5,008 nucleotides of DNA. Origin: Chloroflexota bacterium (GTDB lineage Bacteria > Chloroflexota > Dehalococcoidia > UBA3495). Made by a program: the position numbers and the translations under genes. Shown here one piece after another: positions 1 to 4,905 of the stretch (positions within the stretch are counted from its first letter, which is position 1; the number at the start of each line of letters is the position of its first letter). Location of the stretch: positions 27,690-32,697 of the forward strand of contig PAMF01000035.1 in the NCBI GenBank assembly GCA_002707185.1, read 5' to 3'. The notes under the pieces were generated by a model, which had not been told where the DNA came from, made no database searches, and saw only the letters and a program-made list of their open reading frames with translations.

Positions 1-1436
1 TCGCTCTCATACGCTGACTGGAATTCGGGATTGGCTTTCAGAGCATCAGTAATTGTTCTGGATTTGAAAGGCACCATGCGGGCAATGCGGTCTACTTCAC
101 CGTAGCCCATACCCAACCCCCGACCAACATCCCGCAAAGCGGCTTTGGCCCCCATGGTGCCGAAGGTAATAATCTGCGCAACTCGATCACTGCCGTATTT
201 ATTTATAACGTAATGAAGAACCTCATCTCGACGGTCGTCTTGAAAATCCATGTCAATGTCTGGCATTTCCTTACGTTCCATATTCAAGAATCTCTCAAAT
301 ATTAGACGATATTCCATTGGGTCAATATCTGTGATACCTAAACAATATAGGGCCACGCTTCCGGCTGCGCTACCTCTCACAGCAGATAGAATTCCTTTGC
401 TTCGAACAAAATGCATGATGTCCCAAACGACTAGGAAGTAATTTGCAAATTGGGTACTACGTATGACGTCGAGCTCGTATGAGAGCCTTTTCTCCGACTC
501 TTCGGAAGCATCAGAATATCTTTGTCTAAATCCTTCCCAGCAAAGTTGTGCAAGGTAATCGTCTGCGCTTAAATCACCCGGAGTATCGTATTTGGGTAGA
601 TGAGTTTCTCCGAACCCCAACTCCACGTTACACATCTCCGCAACTAAGTTGGTGTTTTCTAGGGCTTCGGGAAAGTCGGGGAAGAGGGCAGACATCTCTT
701 CAGGGCTTTTAATGTAGTACGAATCGTCCTCCATCCGGAGACGTTTAGGATCATCAATATTAGTATTGGTTTGGATACAAATATAAATATCTTGGAACGG
801 CGAGTGCGCTTGTTCAACGTAGTGAGAATCATTGGTTACGATTAGCGGAATAGATAGCTCTTTGCTGAGTTCTACCAACCCTTGGTTAATTTCGTCTAGT
901 TGTGGAACCTGCTGATGGGATTGGAGTTCTAGGAAATAACCGTCTTTAAACAATTCTTGGTACCAGATGGCGGCTTCTTTGGCACCTTCGATGTTACCAT
1001 CTGATATTAATTTTGGGACTTCAGCTGAAGGACAACCGGAAAGACAAATTAGTCCCTGCCCCATCTCGACAAGCAGTTCTTTGTCAATACGTGGGCGGTA
1101 GTGGAATCCTTCCAAATGTCCTAGGGTCACTAGTTGCATCAGATTTTGATAACCTACGTTGTTTCTGGCCAGGAGTACTAGGTGATGAGGGCTTCGCTCC
1201 GAACTGCTCTTTTCTCTTCGGCTGGAATGCGCTACATAGACTTCGCATCCTATTATCGGTTTGATCCCGGCTTCTTTGCATTCCGAGTAAAATTCTACGG
1301 CTCCATACAATGAACCGTGGTCAGTTATAGCCAAGGAATGCATGCCTAATTCTTTGGTATGCGATACCAGTTCGGGAATCCGGCTGATACCATCCAACAT
1401 GCTGTATTCGGTATGTACATGTAAGTGAGTGAACAC
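1..1436 (-). CDS. dnaE: DNA polymerase III alpha subunit, N-terminal part (runs off left edge)
   Basis: Catalytic subunit of the replicative DNA polymerase (C-family), acting at the replication fork. 478 codons are visible; the C-terminus lies beyond position 1. The PHP domain fills about residues 1-210: HLHVHTEYS at 4-12, TDHGSLYG at 38-45, GCEVYVA at 63-69, HHLVLLARN at 84-92, LSGC at 132-135 and NDSH at 202-205. The polymerase core follows, with RGSAAGS at 354-360, GITDIDP, and PDIDMDF carrying catalytic aspartates D393 and D395 (E. coli D401/D403). The third catalytic aspartate, thumb details, helix-hairpin-helix and OB domains would lie outside the window. The GTG at 1436 is the only canonical start after the in-frame stop at 1488-1490, and it begins the protein exactly where DnaE homologues begin (MF-HLHVHTEYS). 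A GGGAG about 13 nt upstream is a poor to fair ribosome site. Motif spacing stays in one frame throughout, so there is no frameshift. Confidence 0.96.
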   Translation of the reverse strand, partial: MFTHLHVHTEYSMLDGISRIPELVSHTKELGMHSLAITDHGSLYGAVEFYSECKEAGIKPIIGCEVYVAHSSRREKSSSERSPHHLVLLARNNVGYQNLMQLVTLGHLEGFHYRPRIDKELLVEMGQGLICLSGCPSAEVPKLISDGNIEGAKEAAIWYQELFKDGYFLELQSHQQVPQLDEINQGLVELSKELSIPLIVTNDSHYVEQAHSPFQDIYICIQTNTNIDDPKRLRMEDDSYYIKSPEEMSALFPDFPEALENTNLVAEMCNVELGFGETHLPKYDTPGDLSADDYLAQLCWEGFRQRYSDASEESEKRLSYELDVIRSTQFANYFLVVWDIMHFVRSKGILSAVRGSAAGSVALYCLGITDIDPMEYRLIFERFLNMERKEMPDIDMDFQDDRRDEVLHYVINKYGSDRVAQIITFGTMGAKAALRDVGRGLGMGYGEVDRIARMVPFKSRTITDALKANPEFQSAYES

Positions 1437-1479
1437 CGGTTGTATCTTTCTCCCGTTTTTGATCCCTTTTGGGCATCCA

Positions 1480-1508
1480 AAGATAATCTAAAATAAGATG
1501 AATAGCAA
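1480..1508 (-). promoter_or_regulatory. Candidate dnaE promoter
   Basis: On the minus strand, TTGCTA (1508-1503) and TATCTT (1485-1480) are separated by 17 nt. Each hexamer matches 4 of 6 consensus bases. The site lies between the upstream terminator and the dnaE start, where a promoter is needed, and would give a leader of roughly 35 nt. The match is only moderate and no other evidence supports it. Confidence 0.3.
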
Positions 1509-1592
1509 GAGGGTAAGTTCAATATTCAGTAGGGGATTCTAGTGGGATACAACAACCAAACGGAAATCCAACTGTTATCTTCGAATTTCTGA

Positions 1593-1653
1593 GTAATAGG
1601 TCCAAATAAAAAGCCCTGTATTTTATACAGGGCTTTTTATTTGGACCTATTAC
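1593..1653. terminator. Bidirectional intrinsic terminator inside a perfect 29-bp palindrome
   Basis: The arms 1593-1621 and 1625-1653 are perfect reverse complements of 29 nt around a 3-nt loop. The core is a GCCCTGTAT/ATACAGGGC stem flanked by an A-run before and a T-run after (CTTTTTATTT), so both strands present a GC stem followed by a U-tract. The stem then extends through a further AGGTCC/GGACCT segment, much longer than an ordinary terminator. It sits 21 nt after the stop of the small zinc-binding protein gene and should end that transcript, insulating dnaE. Confidence 0.85.
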
Positions 1654-1674
1654 AATGTTAATTAAGAAGGGGAG

Positions 1675-1926
1675 TTATTCTTCTTCATCTTTTTCGATGT
1701 GATCGGCTACGGTTTCTTCGACAACTTGGTTACGTGTTCGGGAAGCTGACTTATCATCTCCCCATGTAGAGGCTTCCACGTAGTTTTTAAATTCCCTTGA
1801 TTCTCCGCAGACCTGACATACTCCCGCACTAACCGGCCCAGTGGCAGGCTGGATCACCCAGTGGTGACAGCAACTAGGCGGTTCATTCTCATCGATTGGA
1901 TTGGTCATCGGTGCCGACTGGGTCAT
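1675..1926 (-). CDS. Small putative zinc-binding protein (CxH...CxxC)
   Basis: An 83-residue protein of unknown function. Residues 19-22 are CCHH and residues 37-40 are CQVC, so C20/H22 with C37/C40 could form a single zinc-ribbon-like site; C19 and H21 are alternative ligands. After the second pair comes a GESREFKNY stretch, then a polar, acidic tail ending DEEE. There is no signal peptide or membrane segment, so it should be cytosolic. From memory, similar small proteins with an HHW...GVC-xCGE-REF-NY pattern recur in Chloroflexota and are annotated as hypothetical; I cannot name a function. The start is well supported: GGAGGG lies 8 nt before the ATG at 1926. An internal ATG at codon 7 is a less likely start. 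The gene has its own promoter and is followed by a strong terminator, so it is probably monocistronic. Confidence 0.85.
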   Translation of the reverse strand: MTQSAPMTNPIDENEPPSCCHHWVIQPATGPVSAGVCQVCGESREFKNYVEASTWGDDKSASRTRNQVVEETVADHIEKDEEE

Positions 1927-1934
1927 TAGATCGT

Positions 1935-1940
1935 CCCTCC
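1935..1940 (-). promoter_or_regulatory. Ribosome binding site of the small zinc-binding protein gene
   Basis: GGAGGG on the minus strand with an 8-nt spacer to the ATG at 1926. It selects that ATG over the internal one six codons later. Confidence 0.7.
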
Positions 1941-1957
1941 GATATGTGTAACAGTGA

Positions 1958-1986
1958 ACTATACACCTGCATCTATGTTACATCAA
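1958..1986 (-). promoter_or_regulatory. Sigma70-type promoter for the small zinc-binding protein gene
   Basis: On the minus strand, TTGATG (1986-1981) and TATAGT (1963-1958) are separated by exactly 17 nt. The -10 box matches 5 of 6 consensus bases and the -35 box 4 of 6. Transcription would start near 1951, giving a leader of about 25 nt that contains the GGAGGG ribosome site. Confidence 0.6.
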
Positions 1987-2168
1987 GCCCCAAACATAAC
2001 CTTGAGTGAGGCGGAATATAGTTCATTGTTAGGGTACGGCAGCCTGATTCCCTGAAGAATGGGCTGTCAGGGAATAATCCGGCGCATGATATGGTTGAGG
2101 CGTTACGTTTTGAACGCAATGTTACTCGTAAGCTTAAATTTAGTAGCTATAGTGAGAGGTTACCACGA
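1987..2168. other. Intergenic stretch without a supported gene
   Basis: This lies between the end of the selenoprotein operon and the promoter of the next gene. I see no conserved protein and no clear intrinsic terminator with a U-tract. It contains a hairpin (2047-2075) and a weaker 5-bp one (2100-2104 with 2113-2117). One plus-strand frame is open from about 2022 to 2234, but it runs into the 3' end of the minus-strand gene and resembles nothing I know. Confidence 0.5.
2047..2075. repeat. 9-bp inverted repeat (hairpin) downstream of the selenoprotein operon
   Basis: ATTCCCTGA (2047-2055) and TCAGGGAAT (2067-2075) are perfect complements around an 11-nt loop. No T-run follows on either strand, so it is not a standard intrinsic terminator. 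It could be a 3'-end stabiliser or a rho-dependent end of the operon transcript. CAGCC at 2040-2044 can alternatively pair with GGCTG in the loop (2062-2066). Confidence 0.4.
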
Positions 2169-3239
2169 TTACGGGTTGGTTATTATTTGTTGAGTTACGA
2201 TTCGTGTAACGCCCCATCCCGCAAGCCAGGCTGAGTGTCTACCATCACCCCCTGCAACAACGACGATAATATCATCTGCCTTGAGTGCTATTGGAACTAA
2301 TGTTTCTGGATTAGTCTCATCAACCCATTGAGGCCAATTACGATTACCATAGTGAGCCATGTTGACTAGGTTTTTCAATGGCATCCGGGCGTTTTGAAAA
2401 ATGAATTCCCTTACATCAGATTTAGAGAAACCGCTTTGAGCAATTTCGTTGGCATGTTCAGGGCACAGCACCAACGTAATTTGGGCTCCGGTTCCTATTT
2501 GATAGTAGTTGGAGAACCCGGTGGTCTGTGTAGATTCTACCAATGTTTTTAAAACTTCCAGTCCTGTGGGGACTGTACTTTCCATTACCACGTACAACCC
2601 GCGTATAGCTGAGATCGTGAGCATGTTGTCACTGGGTTTTAGGCCCAATTCTACGTGGCGGGGCTCCCAAGGACTTCTGGATTCGTTCTCTGAGAAACAA
2701 AAAGTATATCTGGCGGGTAGCGCTAGTGTCGCCTTGTCCATTTCTCCCGGTATGAGCCCTCCAATGTTCCGTATCACCAACCGAATAGCACGGCCTATTA
2801 CGGCATTAGATCGATGCCCTGGTCCGAAGCAGCCTGCATCCCCGTTAATGTCTAGATCCCGAGCTATGGGCCCATTAACAATCGTGACAGGAGCTGCCCC
2901 TCCAGTAGTTGCTTGGCAACCTGCCAGATTAAACTCCGGTTTTAAAATAGCTTGTATTCCAGCGACGACTACAGGGAAGTGTTCAGGACGGCATCCAGCC
3001 ATCACGGCGTTTATAGCTACTTTCTCTAGAGTTACGCTTGCGTTTTGAGGTTGTATATTACCTAGTGAAAACGATGGATCTTCCCCGTATCCTCCGAGCA
3101 TTTTCCTAACGAGATCTGGAGTTGCTGGAACTACGGGAAGTCCATCTGTCCATCCTAGCTCCTCATAATAGTCTTGAATATCATCAAAGGAACTAGAAAC
3201 TTCAATTCTTCGGGATGTAAGCGCGTTCGTGTTGACCAT
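2169..3239 (-). CDS. GWTDGLPVVP-motif protein, partner of the UGSC selenoprotein (function unknown)
   Basis: A 356-residue soluble protein with no signal peptide or evident membrane segment. I recognise the family by its N-terminal LGWTDGLPVVPATPDLV stretch (residues 28-44), AGCRPEH (81-87), GCQATTGGAAPV (107-118), NGPIARDL (122-129), a glycine-rich GCFGPGHRSNAVIGRA (136-151), FCFSENESRSPWEPRHVELG (180-199) and a C-terminal VVAGGDGRHSAWLAGWG (327-343). From memory, such proteins occur in Chloroflexota, Actinobacteria and Proteobacteria near UGSC-type (seleno)proteins, but I know of no assigned reaction. Cysteines at 83, 108, 137, 181 and 259 leave room for redox chemistry or metal binding, which is inference only. 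The ATG at 3239 is preceded by GAGGAG three bases upstream (GAGG at 5). It is the second gene of an operon, 41 nt after the selenoprotein stop, and has no promoter of its own that I can see. A long open frame on the opposite strand (2509-3048) is a shadow. Confidence 0.9.
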   Translation of the reverse strand: MVNTNALTSRRIEVSSSFDDIQDYYEELGWTDGLPVVPATPDLVRKMLGGYGEDPSFSLGNIQPQNASVTLEKVAINAVMAGCRPEHFPVVVAGIQAILKPEFNLAGCQATTGGAAPVTIVNGPIARDLDINGDAGCFGPGHRSNAVIGRAIRLVIRNIGGLIPGEMDKATLALPARYTFCFSENESRSPWEPRHVELGLKPSDNMLTISAIRGLYVVMESTVPTGLEVLKTLVESTQTTGFSNYYQIGTGAQITLVLCPEHANEIAQSGFSKSDVREFIFQNARMPLKNLVNMAHYGNRNWPQWVDETNPETLVPIALKADDIIVVVAGGDGRHSAWLAGWGVTRIVTQQIITNP

Positions 3240-3280
3240 AATCTCCTCGGAAACTTAACCTGAGCAATTTGCCATTGGGT

Positions 3281-3823
3281 TTATGTACTAGTCAATAAAC
3301 CGACGATTTCCCCAGCGTAATCGTGAGCCATTTGTTTGACTTCTGGTATAGATTTAGGTGTCAGTGGGCTGGGTAACACTACTATCCGTACACCCGGCAT
3401 TCCGAGCGATGTGGCCCTTGCATAAGCGGCTTTAGTGAAATTACTTGTAATTACACTTACCGATGGGATACCTCGTGATTCTGTGACTACTGTGTCGTGG
3501 AGACCCCACGCTGTACAGGAACCTCAATCGGCAATTGCGTGGATTATTGCATCACACTGGTCGGTCAACTCATTTATAGTCTCATCAGAGCAAGCAGCAC
3601 TGAAACTGAATTTGTTACGGTAAACTACTTTGTCTGCCTGGTAATCGGTAGTCAGAACTTGCTCTAATTCCTCTAAGAAAACGTCTGCGTGATATTTCCG
3701 ATTTTCTAACAATCCTATTACCTTGCCTTTCAAACTGGGTAAGTCAGAACTTATTCCTATTTCTTCTGGGACTAATTCAAGTCTGGGATCCAAAATTTCG
3801 ATAGTTTGTGAGTTGGTAGTCAT
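3281..3823 (-). CDS. UGSC family selenoprotein (in-frame TGA read as selenocysteine)
   Basis: A 180-residue protein when the TGA at 3524-3526 is read as selenocysteine (U100). Residues 100-103 are U-G-S-C, a UxxC redox-type motif preceded by CDAIIHAIAD and followed by TAWGLHD, the hallmark of the UGSC (seleno)protein family. The N-terminus has ILDPRL (10-15) and LKGKVIGLLENRKYHAD (31-47), also typical. After the TGA, 80 sense codons run to TAA at 3281 and include GIPSVSVITSNF and a C-terminal LPSPLTP segment. A SECIS-like hairpin directly follows the TGA. The protein is soluble with no signal peptide. A redox or selenol-dependent catalytic role is inferred; the reaction is unknown to me. The start is ATG 3823 because AGGAGG (3838-3833) lies 9 nt upstream of it, whereas it directly abuts the earlier ATG at 3832, which would add MSD and shift U to 103. 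Standard translation would wrongly end the protein just before U. Confidence 0.93.
3490..3518 (-). promoter_or_regulatory. Bacterial SECIS element of the UGSC selenoprotein mRNA
   Basis: In the minus-strand mRNA, CUGU (3518-3515) pairs with ACAG (3493-3490). After a small asymmetric internal loop (ACAG opposite AC), CGUGG (3510-3506) pairs with CCACG (3500-3496), closing the 5-nt apical loop GGUCU (3505-3501). The loop occupies nt 19-23 after the UGA. From memory this is the same loop sequence and distance as in E. coli fdhF, where the loop G-U is recognised by SelB. The hairpin lies inside the coding sequence, as bacterial SECIS elements do. Confidence 0.85.
3524..3526 (-). other. Selenocysteine codon (recoded UGA)
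   Basis: In-frame TGA between the codons for A-D and G-S-C. It is codon 100 from the preferred start. Family context, the continued open frame and the adjacent hairpin together mark it as selenocysteine rather than a stop. The true stops of the other completed genes in this window are all TAA. Confidence 0.9.
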
Positions 3824-3832
3824 ATCTGACAT

Positions 3833-3838
3833 CCTCCT
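3833..3838 (-). promoter_or_regulatory. Ribosome binding site that decides the selenoprotein start
   Basis: A perfect AGGAGG on the minus strand. It directly touches the ATG at 3832, which makes that start unworkable, and stands 9 nt from the ATG at 3823, which is near-ideal. Confidence 0.75.
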
Positions 3839-3913
3839 GATTGGTTCTGCTTAGGACTCAAATAGGTTAAACAACCCCTTGATAATTGTCTAGTATTATT
3901 TCTAATATCTGTT

Positions 3914-3930
3914 AGAGGTAATATATCTCT
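3914..3930. promoter_or_regulatory. Imperfect dyad, possible operator between divergent genes
   Basis: AGAGGTAATATATCTCT is a 17-nt near-palindrome: AGAG/CTCT outer arms, inner TA/TA pairs, and one mismatch per arm apart from the centre. It lies 21 nt before the extended -10 of the hydrolase gene, overlapping its -35 region, and also upstream of the selenoprotein operon. It is AT-rich, so chance is possible. Confidence 0.25.
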
Positions 3931-3947
3931 AGTTTCAGTTGAACACA

Positions 3948-3956
3948 TGTTATAAT
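3948..3956 (+). promoter_or_regulatory. Extended -10 promoter for the alpha/beta hydrolase gene
   Basis: TGTTATAAT is a perfect extended -10 element (TGn followed by the TATAAT consensus). No good -35 box lies 16-18 nt upstream, which fits an extended -10 promoter. Transcription would start near 3963, giving a leader of about 47 nt to the ATG at 4010. Confidence 0.55.
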
Positions 3957-4009
3957 CTGCCCCGCGCTATTGGTTTAGATGGGACTCTATCATAGGTGGT
4001 AGGGATTTT

Positions 4010-4882
4010 ATGGATTATTCAACTGGTTTGATTCTTCCAGAAGAGCACTGGGTTAATATAGATGGCCTTAACGTCCATTATTTGGATTGGTCTGGTGGTG
4101 GATCACCCCTGTTGGCGCTACACGGTATGGCATCTTCAGCCTACTGGTATGAAAGGGTAGCGAATCATCTATCCGAATACCACAGGATTATAGCGCCGGA
4201 TCAAAGGGGCCACGGGCAAACTGCACAAGCTTCTACCGGATATGATTGGGAAACATTGGCAATGGATTTAGTTGGGTTGCTTGATTATTTAGAATTAGAT
4301 CGCGTGTCGGTAGTCGGTCATTCGTGGGGAGGGCACGTAGCTAGTAATTTAGCAGCGCGCCATCCTGATCGCATAAATTCTCTCATAATGATAGACGGTG
4401 GTTTTCAGGATGGCCATTTGTTGCCGAATGCTACGGAGGCATTTTTCAGAGAACGCTTTAAGCCCCGGAATGTATCGGGAGATAGGGAAGAATTTTTGGG
4501 ACGGCTTAAGGAACAACTTGCCAACTGTTGGGGTGACGATTTAGAGAAAATAGTACTAAGCATGGTTTACGAAAATGTTGATGGTTTAATGGAAGATATT
4601 TTACAACCTTCTCATCATAGCCAAATACTTACGGCGATGTGGAATGAACCTCCTTCAACCGTAATCCCTAGAATTAATTGCCCAATTCTGATTATCCCCG
4701 CGGGTCCAAAACCTGAGCGAGCTCATACAGAGTTCTCACGTATGAGGGAAATAATGGTGGAGGCGGTTGTCGGCGTTGCTAAAGATGTCCGTGTAGAATG
4801 GATTATGGACACCATACATGACATCGGCTACGATAAGCCTAAGGAGTTAGCTGACGTCATTTTACGATATGTTAATAGATAA
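4010..4882 (+). CDS. Alpha/beta hydrolase
   Basis: A 290-residue single-domain alpha/beta-hydrolase-fold enzyme, cytosolic, with no signal peptide. Fold landmarks in order: VNIDGLNVHYLDW (15-27) as the first strands, LLALHGMASSAYWY (34-47) with the HG oxyanion-hole motif, IIAPDQRGHGQT (60-71), and the nucleophile elbow GHSWGG (103-108) with S105. The C-terminal IHDIGYDKP (269-277) supplies catalytic H270. The usual acid after strand 7 is not obvious: the expected stretch reads IIPAGPKPE (228-236). D129 in IMIDGG, 24 residues after the nucleophile, is the likely alternative. The residues from about 135 to 215 form the cap. Substrate cannot be told; esterase, lactonase, C-C hydrolase or epoxide hydrolase-like activities are all possible, but a serine nucleophile argues against a dehalogenase or epoxide hydrolase. 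AGGG lies 5 nt before the ATG. The gene is divergent from the selenoprotein operon. Confidence 0.92.
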   Translation: MDYSTGLILPEEHWVNIDGLNVHYLDWSGGGSPLLALHGMASSAYWYERVANHLSEYHRIIAPDQRGHGQTAQASTGYDWETLAMDLVGLLDYLELDRVSVVGHSWGGHVASNLAARHPDRINSLIMIDGGFQDGHLLPNATEAFFRERFKPRNVSGDREEFLGRLKEQLANCWGDDLEKIVLSMVYENVDGLMEDILQPSHHSQILTAMWNEPPSTVIPRINCPILIIPAGPKPERAHTEFSRMREIMVEAVVGVAKDVRVEWIMDTIHDIGYDKPKELADVILRYVNR

Positions 4883-4905
4883 TGATTAAACCCTTAATCA
4901 TTATC
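4878..4905. terminator. 12-bp inverted repeat spanning both convergent stop codons
   Basis: GATAATGATTAA (4878-4889) and TTAATCATTATC (4894-4905) are perfect complements around a 4-nt loop. The repeat contains the TAA of the hydrolase (4880-4882) and the TAA of the converging gene (4894-4896). It could end transcription from both sides. The stem is AT-rich and no T-run follows, so termination would be weak or rho-assisted. Confidence 0.45.

Noticed and set aside
250..441. 63-residue plus-strand open frame
   Set aside because: Antisense to the DnaE catalytic region (PDIDMDF, RGSAAGS); a shadow.
1013..1281. Two overlapping open frames, one on each strand
   Set aside because: Both are in wrong frames within dnaE, whose own frame is continuous there.
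1434..1476. ATG at 1476 as the dnaE start
   Set aside because: It is out of frame with the HLHVHTEYS reading frame by one base, and that frame has an upstream stop at 1488-1490; the GTG at 1436 fits homologues.
2022..2234. Open plus-strand frame in the intergenic region
   Set aside because: It has no good ribosome site or recognisable sequence, and it overlaps the 3' end of the opposite gene.
2509..3048. 179-residue open frame on the plus strand
   Set aside because: It lies wholly antisense to the well-supported 356-residue gene, and its translation shows no recognisable family.
3435..3623. 62-residue open frame on the plus strand
   Set aside because: It is antisense to the selenoprotein gene and spans the recoded TGA region; a shadow.
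3524..3832. A complete 102-residue protein ending at the TGA, or a pseudogene broken by a nonsense mutation
   Set aside because: The frame continues for 80 sense codons with family-like sequence, the TGA falls exactly at the U of UGSC, and a well-placed SECIS hairpin follows.
3866..3893. TAGACA on the minus strand as a -35 box for the selenoprotein operon
   Set aside because: The -35 matches 5 of 6 bases, but the hexamer 17 nt on (TAACCT) matches only 3 of 6. Other pairings are no better, so I left the operon promoter uncalled.
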